A DNA stretch of 10,668 bases, from contig JAFXPV010000039.1 in NCBI GenBank assembly GCA_017527625.1, positions 1-10,668 of the forward strand, written 5' to 3'. Shown in pieces: positions 1-6,733 of the stretch. The translations under genes and the position numbers were made by a program. Source of the DNA: Bacteroidales bacterium. Lineage in GTDB: Bacteria > Bacteroidota > Bacteroidia > Bacteroidales > UBA932. How positions within the stretch are numbered: position 1 is the stretch's first letter; every line of letters begins with the position of its first letter. The notes below the pieces were generated by a model. It was not told the DNA's origin, did no database searches, and saw only the letters and a program-made list of their open reading frames with translations.

Positions 1-680
1 AACAGTTCCTCGAACTTCAGACGGTGCTGGGCTCTGGCCAGTGACTGGACGTCCTTAGGGAAATGGATGTTGTGCAGGGCCTCCTTGAGGGAGCACAGGC
101 CCTTGTCGGCTATCAGCCACTGCGGAAGGGTCTCGACTATGCTGTCGGCGCACTTCTCCCACGCCAGGGCCTGCAGCTTGCCTATCACCTTATTGGTGAT
201 GAGGCTGTTCTTGAGGTGCTCGGTGCTGGGATAGACTCCCGTCATTGCCCCGGTTCCCGGTCTTACCGACGACACTTCGTCAATCTCGGGATGGACCATA
301 TTGAGCTCGCCGTTGAAGGAAGACGGCTTGCCGAAGACTATGTATTCCTTGCCGGCCTTTATCTTGTCGGACATCCATTTCACTCCCTGGAAGAAAACCA
401 GGTCGATGGCGCCGGTGTCGTCGCTCAGCGTGGCGACAAGTCTCTTGCCCCGTTGGGCTCCGACTGTCCGCACGTCGCGGATGACTCCCCTCAGCTGTAT
501 ATAGGCGCTCGCGGAATCTATCTCGCTGATGGCGTAGAAACGCGAACGGTCCACATAGCGGAACGGGAAAAAGTAGATCAAGTCGCGGAACGTGAAGATT
601 CCGAGCTCCTTGCCGAACAGTTCCGCACGCCTTGGACCAACTGACGGTAAGTATTTTATATCGCTGTCGAGGACATCCAT
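1..680 (-). CDS. recG: ATP-dependent DNA helicase RecG, N-terminal part (cut by window edge)
   Basis: RecG is a superfamily 2 helicase that remodels stalled replication forks and Holliday junctions and unwinds R-loops. The reading frame is open from the ATG at 680 to base 1, giving 226 residues of a protein usually near 700; the helicase motor lies outside the window. Residues 11-45 hold the RecG N-terminal signature (LPSVGPRRAELFGKELGI, then the FPFRYVDRS motif). Residues 60-125 form the OB-fold wedge domain that splits the fork, including FFQGVKW at 97-103. Residues 184-226 match the linker into the helicase core, with LPQWL, an ALHNIHFP motif and RLKFEEL at the edge. The start is chosen because a TAnnTTTG promoter box lies just upstream and the protein begins right before the family signature. 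It is divergent from pdxA-rnhA across 57 bp. Confidence 0.95.
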   Translation of the reverse strand, partial: MDVLDSDIKYLPSVGPRRAELFGKELGIFTFRDLIYFFPFRYVDRSRFYAISEIDSASAYIQLRGVIRDVRTVGAQRGKRLVATLSDDTGAIDLVFFQGVKWMSDKIKAGKEYIVFGKPSSFNGELNMVHPEIDEVSSVRPGTGAMTGVYPSTEHLKNSLITNKVIGKLQALAWEKCADSIVETLPQWLIADKGLCSLKEALHNIHFPKDVQSLARAQHRLKFEEL

Positions 681-684
681 CGTT

Positions 685-715
685 TTGCAAATTTACGCTA
701 TTATGATTAATTTCG
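685..715 (+). promoter_or_regulatory. Putative pdxA-rnhA promoter (-33 TTG and -7 box)
   Basis: TTG at 685-687 is followed after 20 bases by TAATTTCG at 708-715. This is one mismatch from TAnnTTTG, at a spacing close to the Bacteroidota norm. The predicted start near 719 gives a leader of about 19 nt before the pdxA ATG at 738. The -33 element touches the opposing recG -7 box, so the two promoters overlap. Confidence 0.5.
688..695 (-). promoter_or_regulatory. Putative recG promoter -7 box
   Basis: On the minus strand, 695 to 688 reads TAAATTTG, an exact match to the Bacteroidota -7 consensus TAnnTTTG. No good TTG -33 element is seen at the usual spacing; the nearest is TTC at 719-717. Transcription would start around 684, only a few bases before the recG ATG at 680. 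Confidence 0.5.
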
Positions 716-737
716 CGAACTCAAAAACACAGAAACT

Positions 738-1817
738 ATGGCACACAGAATAGTTGTCGGCATCACACAGGGAGATTCCAACGGTATCGGCTACGAAGTC
801 ATCATCAAAGCCCTGTCTGATTCCAGAATGATGGACTTGTGCGTTCCGATCCTTTATGGCAATTCGAGGACTCTCGGCCTGTACCGCAAGATGATACCCG
901 AGACCGAACAGATAAGCACCAACGTCATCAACACCGCAGCCGATGCCCGCGGCAAACGGCTGAACATCATCAACTGCGTCTCCGACCAGCTTCCCGTCGA
1001 GCCTGGACAGCCTACGGAAGCCGGAGCCAAAGCAGCAGTACAATCGCTTGAAGCTGCAGTCAAAGACCTCAAGGAAGGCCACATCGACGCGCTCGTGACA
1101 GCTCCCTTCAACAAACACACAATCGCCGCTCTCGGCTTCGGTTTCCCTGGACATACCGAATACCTCGCCAACAATTTCGGCGCGAAAGAAGGTATGATGT
1201 TTATGTGCACCGACAACCTCAAAGTCGGCCTTGTCACCAACCACGAACCCCTCGGCAAAGTTGCCGAACGAATCAACAAAGACCTGCTGGTGCGCAAGAT
1301 CAGGCTGATGCACGAATCGCTCAAGAGAGATTTCGCCAAGGACCGTCCCACAATCGCGGTTCTCGGACTCAACCCCCATTCCGGCGACGGCGGCAGCCTC
1401 GGCCGTGAGGAGATTGACAAGATTATCCCGGCGATAGAACAGGCCAACGCCGAGAACATACTCGCATTCGGCCCCTATTCTCCCGACGGTTTCTTCTCCA
1501 CCAATATGCAGTACAACTTCGACGGAGTGCTGGCAATGTACCACGACCAGGGCCTGATTCCGTTCAAGGTGCTGGCTTTTGACAAAGGCGTCAATTTCAC
1601 GGCAGGTCTTCCTATCGTGCGTACGTCCCCTGACCACGGCACAGGCTATGACATCGCCGGCAAAAATATGGCCAATCCGACATCGATGATTTCAGCCATC
1701 TATATGGCCATCGACATCTGCCGCAACCGTATGGAATACGACGAGCTCAGCGCCAACCCGCTTGAGATAAAGCATTTCGAGAGCCCCAAGAAAGAAAGGA
1801 CAATCCTTCCCGAATAA
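738..1817 (+). CDS. pdxA: 4-hydroxythreonine-4-phosphate dehydrogenase PdxA
   Basis: PdxA oxidises 4-phosphohydroxy-L-threonine with NAD(P)+; the decarboxylated product is condensed with deoxyxylulose phosphate by PdxJ to form pyridoxine 5'-phosphate (vitamin B6). The enzyme is a cytoplasmic homodimer. The 359-residue protein opens with the family's GITQGDSNGIGYE motif (residues 8-20; many family members have GDPxGIG). The divalent-metal histidines are visible as H169 (VTNHEPL), H214 (NPHSGDGG) and H269 (YHDQGLIPFK), equivalent to E. coli H166, H211 and H266. The family C-terminal block TSPDHGTGYDIAGK lies at 296-309. The length is slightly above the usual 330, as is common in Bacteroidota. 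The TAA stop shares its last A with the ATG of rnhA, which suggests translational coupling. Confidence 0.97.
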   Translation: MAHRIVVGITQGDSNGIGYEVIIKALSDSRMMDLCVPILYGNSRTLGLYRKMIPETEQISTNVINTAADARGKRLNIINCVSDQLPVEPGQPTEAGAKAAVQSLEAAVKDLKEGHIDALVTAPFNKHTIAALGFGFPGHTEYLANNFGAKEGMMFMCTDNLKVGLVTNHEPLGKVAERINKDLLVRKIRLMHESLKRDFAKDRPTIAVLGLNPHSGDGGSLGREEIDKIIPAIEQANAENILAFGPYSPDGFFSTNMQYNFDGVLAMYHDQGLIPFKVLAFDKGVNFTAGLPIVRTSPDHGTGYDIAGKNMANPTSMISAIYMAIDICRNRMEYDELSANPLEIKHFESPKKERTILPE

Positions 1818-2266
1818 TGTCACGCGGCACCATCCAGATGTTCACTGACGGAGCCTGCAGCGGCAATCCGGGCCGCGGCGGCTACGGTGTCATCCTGCGT
1901 TACGGTGAAAACGAGAAGACTCTCTCGCAGGGTTTCAAGTCCACCACCAACAACCGTATGGAACTGCTTGCCGTCATCGTCGGCCTGGAAGCCATCAAAT
2001 GGAAGAACGCCGACATCGAAATCTACAGCGACTCCACCTACGTCGTGAACGCCGTCACCAAGGGCTGGCTGGAGAGATGGGTCCTGACCGGCTTCAAGGG
2101 CAAAGCCAATGCAGACCTCTGGGAGAGATATCTCAAATGCGCCCAGGGCCACAACATCCGGTTCATCTGGGTCAAAGGCCACGCCGGCCATCCTGAAAAC
2201 GAACGCTGCGACAGCCTGGCCGTCGCAGCGTACAAATCAGATAATCTGGCAGAAGATGACGCCTGA
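1817..2266 (+). CDS. rnhA: Ribonuclease HI
   Basis: RNase HI cleaves the RNA strand of RNA-DNA hybrids, removing R-loops and primer remnants. The 149-residue protein is the normal single-domain length. The catalytic carboxylates are D11 (FTDGACSGNPG), E49 (NNRMEL), D72 (IYSDSTYVVN) and D132 (ENERCDSLA). H122 in VKGHAGHPENE matches the E. coli H124 loop, and the basic handle segment with its tryptophans (84-104) is present. It starts inside the pdxA stop codon (TAATG), so it is almost certainly co-transcribed with pdxA. It converges on the DUF6807-like gene with a five-base gap. Confidence 0.97.
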   Translation: MSRGTIQMFTDGACSGNPGRGGYGVILRYGENEKTLSQGFKSTTNNRMELLAVIVGLEAIKWKNADIEIYSDSTYVVNAVTKGWLERWVLTGFKGKANADLWERYLKCAQGHNIRFIWVKGHAGHPENERCDSLAVAAYKSDNLAEDDA

Positions 2267-2272
2267 AAAGGC
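2261..2272. repeat. Short hairpin across the rnhA/DUF6807-like gene convergent junction
   Basis: GCCT, a GAAA tetraloop and AGGC form a perfect 4-bp stem that includes the rnhA stop codon. On the plus strand it is followed by a pyrimidine-rich stretch (TATTCCCCTTTATATTT) rather than a clean T run. It could be a weak terminator, but four base pairs are within chance expectation. Confidence 0.2.
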
Positions 2273-3210
2273 TATTCCCCTTTATATTTCTCGTAAATAG
2301 CACTTATCGCTGCATCCTGGGTGGTGCCGCCGTGGACTATCACGCGATAGCGCAGTTTAATCTTCTCGCCTTTCTTGAGAGACGTTGCCTCGCCGTTCTC
2401 GGGCCAGTTCATCGGAGTAGGCGAGATGAATCCGTAATCCCTTGTGAACCACGGCGACGGGAACCATTCGTTGGAAGGATGCTGCAGGACTGCAATTCCC
2501 TCATAGCCGGTATTCTGCCTCTTTCCGTAGTAATCCATCCAGGCAGCCCTCTGTCCGAAGGTAGCCTTCTCACCGCTCTGTCCCTCGCTGTTGACCATAA
2601 CTCCGCCCTGCTTTACTGAAAGGTCTTCAGCCATACGGACGCTGAAAAGAGAGTGGTTGGTCACGGGGATCACGACATCCATCAGCATCTCCATCTCGAT
2701 GTCAAAGTCGATCTGGAAGATGTCGGGTGTGGGAGCAGTGATGGTGATGAGCCTCTTGTCCTTTATCGGAGCGTCGGCGTCGGGACGCTTCCAGATGCAT
2801 TCATCTTCGATGACCGCCCGCTCGCCTCCGGACTCAAGCACCCTGGCACCTATTGAGACAATACGTCCCCGGTCCAGGCCTTCCTGCCAGTAGTTGCCGC
2901 CGTTGACCCGGTCGCAGCCGAAGAACAGGGATGAATGGTGGGGATAGATGCCGTTGCGCATCGACGTGACGCTGGCGCCTGAAACCGGACTGTTCACGGG
3001 GAAGAAGAAAGGATATTTCTCGTCATCCTCGAAACGGTAGCTGGTAAAGAACAGGTTGCCGACTGTAACATCTATCCTGTTGCCGATCTTTTCGGCCTTG
3101 ACAGTCCTGTGCTGGGCAGGTCTGCCACTCATAAAGGGAGCCTGCGCCGCAGCGCTGAACGCAATCACCATCGCAACAGCGACGGCTATGGGTTTCATCG
3201 TGATTTTCAT
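2272..3210 (-). CDS. Secreted DUF6807/PmoA-like family protein
   Basis: A 312-residue protein with a clear Sec signal peptide. Residues 1-24 have a basic start, a hydrophobic stretch (PIAVAVAMVIAFSAAAQA) and an AxA-type cleavage site near 22-24, so it is probably periplasmic. The rest resembles the DUF6807 family (often labelled PmoA): PHHSSLFFGCDRVNGGNYW at 90-108, a fold-back segment with MAEDLSVKQGGVMVNSEGQ at 193-211, and AVLQHPSNEWFPSPWFT at 240-256. The histidine pair H91-H92 and H244 are plausible conserved polar residues. No enzymatic activity is firmly established for the family, whose members are often found near carbohydrate-use genes. Two start codons are possible; the ATG at 3210 is preferred because it follows the yicC stop by one base, while M5 (3198) would also give a good signal peptide. 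No carbohydrate gene is adjacent here. Confidence 0.75.
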   Translation of the reverse strand: MKITMKPIAVAVAMVIAFSAAAQAPFMSGRPAQHRTVKAEKIGNRIDVTVGNLFFTSYRFEDDEKYPFFFPVNSPVSGASVTSMRNGIYPHHSSLFFGCDRVNGGNYWQEGLDRGRIVSIGARVLESGGERAVIEDECIWKRPDADAPIKDKRLITITAPTPDIFQIDFDIEMEMLMDVVIPVTNHSLFSVRMAEDLSVKQGGVMVNSEGQSGEKATFGQRAAWMDYYGKRQNTGYEGIAVLQHPSNEWFPSPWFTRDYGFISPTPMNWPENGEATSLKKGEKIKLRYRVIVHGGTTQDAAISAIYEKYKGE

Positions 3211-3211
3211 A

Positions 3212-4090
3212 TCAGAGTATATTCATTGATTGTTCCTTGATCTTTTCGAGTTCGTCTTTCATCCTCACCACGCATTTCTGGATACCGGCGTGATTGGCCT
3301 TGCTGCCGAGGGTGTTTATCTCGCGTCCCATCTCCTGGGCGATGAAACCCAGTTTCTTGCCGGGAAACTCTTCGCTGTCGACAGTCTCGCGGAAATAACG
3401 GCAGTGCTGCGCGAGGCGCACCTTCTCTTCGTTGATGTCCAGTTTTTCGAGGTAGAAGATAATCTCCTGTTCCAGCCGGTTCATATCCGCATTCAGCGCC
3501 AGTTCTTTCAAGCGGCTTTCAAGACGGGAGCGCACGGCTGCGGTGCGTTCCCCTTCGAACTGAGCTATCTGGGGGATGAAGGATTCGATTGACTCGACCT
3601 TTGCCAGGACATCTGCCTGCAGGCTGCGGCCTTCCCTCTGCCGGAAATCCTTGAGTGCATCCACAGCCTCCTTTATGGCCGCGAACAACGTCTCCCACTG
3701 GTCTTCGTCAATCTCCGGCTTGCCGCCGCCGACTACGTCCGGCATATGCAGCAGGGACACGAAAAGCTCCGTGTCAGGCACGTAGCCCGGCTCCGCCTTT
3801 GATACTGCCTCTTTCACCTGGTTGTAATATTCCGCAAGCACTTCGCCGTTGACCTTGTGGGCAAGAGCTGACTGGTCCTTGTTGTCAAGGCTTACGAAAA
3901 GGTCTATGCTGCCCCGGTTCAACTCGGCGGCAAGATACTGCCGCAGCATTATCTCCTTGTCACGGGGGATGAGGGAAGTCTTGAGGTTGATGTCTGCATT
4001 CTTTCCGTTGAGTGAACGGATTTCGACTATATATTTCGAACCGGAGATAACGCATTCAGCCTTACCGTAGCCGGTCATCGATTTTACCAT
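3212..4090 (-). CDS. yicC: YicC/YloC family endoribonuclease
   Basis: YicC/YloC proteins are cytoplasmic endoribonucleases; in E. coli YicC has been linked to decay of the small RNA RyhB. The 292-residue length is typical. The family N-terminal signature is at the very start (MVKSMTGYGKAE, then VEIRSLNGK at 22-30), which fixes the start codon. The C-terminal DUF1732 portion has LDINEEKVRLAQHCRYF at 217-233, GKKLGFIAQEMGREINTLGSKA at 244-265, and the closing helix VRMKDELEKIKEQ. It is the first gene of a probable two-gene unit, with the secreted DUF6807-like gene one base after its TGA. It is divergent from glnS across a 75-bp region with overlapping promoters. Confidence 0.93.
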   Translation of the reverse strand: MVKSMTGYGKAECVISGSKYIVEIRSLNGKNADINLKTSLIPRDKEIMLRQYLAAELNRGSIDLFVSLDNKDQSALAHKVNGEVLAEYYNQVKEAVSKAEPGYVPDTELFVSLLHMPDVVGGGKPEIDEDQWETLFAAIKEAVDALKDFRQREGRSLQADVLAKVESIESFIPQIAQFEGERTAAVRSRLESRLKELALNADMNRLEQEIIFYLEKLDINEEKVRLAQHCRYFRETVDSEEFPGKKLGFIAQEMGREINTLGSKANHAGIQKCVVRMKDELEKIKEQSMNIL

Positions 4091-4117
4091 TTCAAATGAA
4101 TTTAAGTTGCCAAGGAT

Positions 4118-4143
4118 AAAAGTAGCGCATTTTTGCTACTTTT
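4118..4143. repeat. Perfect 9-bp inverted repeat in the yicC-glnS divergent promoter region
   Basis: AAAAGTAGC at 4118-4126 and GCTACTTTT at 4135-4143 are exact reverse complements separated by eight bases. Each arm contains most of a -7 box, one facing each gene. It could be an operator for a dimeric regulator, or simply the geometry of two facing promoters. It lies upstream of both predicted transcription starts, so it is probably not an RNA element. Confidence 0.6.
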
Positions 4144-4144
4144 G
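4137..4144 (+). promoter_or_regulatory. Putative glnS promoter -7 box
   Basis: TACTTTTG is an exact TAnnTTTG match, giving a predicted start near 4148 and a leader of about 18 nt before the glnS ATG at 4166. No TTG is found at the normal upstream distance; the nearest, at 4107-4109, is 27 bases away. The -33 element is therefore weak or absent, which may mean activation is needed. Confidence 0.5.
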
Positions 4145-4165
4145 CAAAATACAAACTGATTAGAA

Positions 4166-5833
4166 ATGGCCACTACTGAAATGGAAAACGGTGCAGATGC
4201 CGGTAAAAATCTGAATTTCCTGGAAGAAATCATAGAGAAAGACCTTGCTGAAGGCAAGTACCAGTCAATAAAGACTAGATTCCCTCCGGAGCCCAACGGC
4301 TACCTTCACATCGGCCACGCCAAGAGCATCTGCCTCAACTTCGGACTGGCGAAGAAATACGGCGGCACCACCAACCTCCGCTTCGACGACACCAACCCCG
4401 TCAAGGAAGACACCGAATATGTTGAATCCATCAAGGAAGACATCCATTGGCTGGGCTTTGACTGGGCCAATGAATTCTATGCCTCCGACTATTTCGACCA
4501 GCTTTACGAGTGGGCCGAAGAGCTCATCAAGAAAGGTCTTGCCTACGTGGACGACCAGACCCAGGAAGAGATCAGGGTCGGCCGTGGCACCGTCAGCCAG
4601 CCCGGCGTTGACAGTCCCTACCGCAACCGCAGCGTCGAGGAGAACCTCAAGCTCTTCCGCGAGATGAAAGCCGGCATCTATCCCGACGGCAGCAAGGTGC
4701 TCCGCGCCAAGATAGATATGGCCCATCCCAATATGATGTTCAGGGATCCGATAATGTACCGTATCATCCACGCCGACCATCACCGCACAGGCAGCAAGTG
4801 GTGCATCTACCCTATGTACGACTACACCCACGGCCAGTGCGACTCGATAGAGCACATCACCCACTCTATCTGTACCCTGGAATTCGACGTGCACAGACCG
4901 CTTTACGACTGGTTCATCGAGCAGCTCGGCATTTTCCCCTCACATCAGTATGAGTTCGCCCGCCTCAACCTGACATACACGGTAATGAGCAAGCGCAAAC
5001 TCCTCGAACTGGTGCGCAACAACTATGTGGACGGATGGGACGACCCCCGTATGCCTACGATCTGCGGTATCCGCCGCCGCGGCTACACTCCGGAGTCCAT
5101 ACGTATGTTCGCCGAGAAAGTGGGCGTCGCAAAGAGGGACAACATCATCGACCTGTCACTGCTCGAGTGGTGCCTGCGCCAGGACCTCAACGCACGTTCC
5201 AACCGTTATATGGCAGTCCTCAACCCTGTCAAGCTCATCATCGACAACTATCCTGCCGACACAGTCGAGTATTTCGACGCTCCGCTGAATCCTGCCGACC
5301 CTGACGGTCCCAAGCGCAGGGTGCCTTTCGGCCGCGAAGTATACATCGAGCGCGAGGACTTTATGGAAGATGCCCCCAAGAAGTATTTCCGCCTGAAACC
5401 TGACGGAGAGGTCCGTCTGAAATACGCCTACATAGTGAAATTCGCTTCATTGGTGAAAGATGCCGACGGCAACATCACCGAAATCCACTGCACTTACGAC
5501 CCGACATCGAAACCCGGAGCCGGAGAGTGGCGTTCAGTGAAAGGCACTATCCACTGGGCTAACTGCAATATATGCGAGAAGATTGAATGTCACATCCTCG
5601 ACCGCCTCTTCACTGAAGAACAGATGGGCGCAATTCCCGAGGGAGTCGACTACAAGACCTACCTCAACCCCGAGTCGCTGGTAGTCAAGACCGCATACGC
5701 CGAGCCCGACCTGCTGAAAGACAACAGCGGCATCGCAGTGCAGTTCGAAAGGACCGGATATTTCTACAAAGATCCCAAGAACGGAGCCTACAACAAGGCC
5801 ACAGGCCTCAAGGACTCCTTCAAGATCAACTAA
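4166..5833 (+). CDS. glnS: Glutaminyl-tRNA synthetase
   Basis: GlnRS attaches glutamine to tRNA(Gln) directly, using ATP. It is a class I synthetase and normally a monomer. The 555 residues match the E. coli length. The class I motifs are both present: HIGH at 48-51 within the GlnRS-specific RFPPEPNGYLHIGHAKSICL, and the KMSKS-type loop VMSKRKL at 273-279. Other hallmarks are LRFDDTNPVKED (71-82), HRTGSKWCIYPMYDYTH (206-222), THSICTLEF (232-240) and DGWDDPRMPT (289-298). The C-terminal beta-barrel anticodon-binding domains run from about 350 to the end, closing with QFERTGYFYKDP and GLKDSF. A cysteine-rich patch (C467, C470, C475) in the last barrel looks unusual compared with E. coli. The TAA stop overlaps the deoC stop codon on the other strand. 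Confidence 0.98.
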   Translation: MATTEMENGADAGKNLNFLEEIIEKDLAEGKYQSIKTRFPPEPNGYLHIGHAKSICLNFGLAKKYGGTTNLRFDDTNPVKEDTEYVESIKEDIHWLGFDWANEFYASDYFDQLYEWAEELIKKGLAYVDDQTQEEIRVGRGTVSQPGVDSPYRNRSVEENLKLFREMKAGIYPDGSKVLRAKIDMAHPNMMFRDPIMYRIIHADHHRTGSKWCIYPMYDYTHGQCDSIEHITHSICTLEFDVHRPLYDWFIEQLGIFPSHQYEFARLNLTYTVMSKRKLLELVRNNYVDGWDDPRMPTICGIRRRGYTPESIRMFAEKVGVAKRDNIIDLSLLEWCLRQDLNARSNRYMAVLNPVKLIIDNYPADTVEYFDAPLNPADPDGPKRRVPFGREVYIEREDFMEDAPKKYFRLKPDGEVRLKYAYIVKFASLVKDADGNITEIHCTYDPTSKPGAGEWRSVKGTIHWANCNICEKIECHILDRLFTEEQMGAIPEGVDYKTYLNPESLVVKTAYAEPDLLKDNSGIAVQFERTGYFYKDPKNGAYNKATGLKDSFKIN

Positions 5834-6705
5834 TAGTATTTGACTTCGCTGCCTTCGAGGGCGCTGAGCAGGTTGTTGGCCATACGGCTCGCCCCGAAGC
5901 GGAAGAACTCCTTGTCGAGCCATCCTTCGCCGAGGACGGTGTCGACTATGCCGTAATACAACGCCGCATCCTCGGGGGTGGAAATGCCTCCCGCAGGCTT
6001 GAAGCCCACTTTGCGGGCTGTCGCGGAAACATATTTGGAGATACACTCACACATAATGTATGCGGCCTCGGGCGTAGCTGAAACGGAGGTTTTGCCGGTT
6101 GAAGTCTTGATGAAGTCTGCGCCGGCCTCCATAGCCAGGAACGAGGCCTGCGCGATGTTCTCAAAGCTGCCGAGGGAGCCGGTCTCAAGGATGACCTTCA
6201 GGCGGACGTTCCTCTTCACGGCCGATGTAATGGCTTTCTTTATCTCAGAAATCTCCTTTGCGGCGTCATCGTAGCGTCCGTCCAGAAATGAGTTCAAGGC
6301 AAGCACTATGTCCACCTCGTCGGCACCGTCACCTACTGCCTTGACACACTCGAAGACTTTGACGTCGAGGAAACTCTGGGATGCGGGGAAGCACCCTCCC
6401 ACAACCGTCACGTGGACTTCGGGATTCTCCCTTGTTATGTCTACAGTCTTGGCGAAATTAGGATATACGCAAATCGACGCCGGCAGCGGATAGTCGGGAT
6501 AAAGGCTGTTGAATTTGTTGACTTTCTGCGTCATCGCCGCGATTCTGGTCGGGGTGTCGGTCACCGTCAGGGATGTCAGGTCGATCATACCCAGCGCCTT
6601 GGCGTAGACTTCCTTATTCTGCCATTTGGCCAGGTTTTCCCTTACAGCTGCGACCTTCTCGTCGATATTGGTCGGCAGGTATCCGTATTTCTCAAGGTAG
6701 TTCAT
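5830..6705 (-). CDS. deoC: Deoxyribose-phosphate aldolase
   Basis: DeoC cleaves 2-deoxyribose 5-phosphate to glyceraldehyde 3-phosphate and acetaldehyde, letting the cell use deoxynucleosides as carbon and energy. It is a class I aldolase with a TIM-barrel fold. At 291 residues it is the longer form common in Bacteroidota (E. coli 259). The Schiff-base lysine is K200 in DFIKTSTGK (197-205). The second catalytic lysine is K236 in GFKPAGGIST (234-243), and the acid D132 is in DEVDIVLALN (129-138). The substrate-binding segment VCVYP-like ICVYPNFA lies at 78-85. It sits 27 bases after the DUF4296-like gene, so the two probably share a transcript. The gap carries an 8-bp direct repeat. Its TAG stop overlaps the glnS TAA. 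Confidence 0.96.
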   Translation of the reverse strand: MNYLEKYGYLPTNIDEKVAAVRENLAKWQNKEVYAKALGMIDLTSLTVTDTPTRIAAMTQKVNKFNSLYPDYPLPASICVYPNFAKTVDITRENPEVHVTVVGGCFPASQSFLDVKVFECVKAVGDGADEVDIVLALNSFLDGRYDDAAKEISEIKKAITSAVKRNVRLKVILETGSLGSFENIAQASFLAMEAGADFIKTSTGKTSVSATPEAAYIMCECISKYVSATARKVGFKPAGGISTPEDAALYYGIVDTVLGEGWLDKEFFRFGASRMANNLLSALEGSEVKYY

Positions 6706-6714
6706 ATCAATAGT

Positions 6715-6733
6715 TCAGGTTTATATCAGGTTT
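6715..6733. repeat. 8-bp direct repeat between the DUF4296-like gene and deoC
   Basis: TCAGGTTT occurs at 6715-6722 and again at 6726-6733 (AAACCTGA twice when read towards deoC). The start-to-start distance is 11 bases, about one helical turn. It fills most of the 27-bp gap and touches the upstream stop codon. It could be a small tandem duplication or a two-site binding element ahead of deoC. Confidence 0.5.

Larger units (their letters stand above)
4117..4147 (-). promoter_or_regulatory. Putative yicC promoter
   Basis: On the minus strand, TTG at 4147-4145 is followed after 20 bases by TACTTTTA at 4124-4117, one mismatch from TAnnTTTG. Transcription would start near 4113, about 23 nt before the yicC ATG. 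Its -7 box is one arm of the inverted repeat at 4118-4143. Confidence 0.45.

Noticed and set aside
63..644. 193-residue plus-strand frame at the left edge
   Set aside because: The minus strand in the same register encodes unmistakable RecG sequence.
693..1637. 314-residue open frame antisense to pdxA
   Set aside because: It is in exact codon register with pdxA, so its stops would come only from TTA, CTA and TCA codons, which are rare in this GC-rich gene. The translation resembles no family, and pdxA is certain.
4265..4894. 209-residue frame antisense to glnS
   Set aside because: It is in register with glnS, Val- and Gly-rich as expected of a reverse-complement shadow, and lacks any start context.
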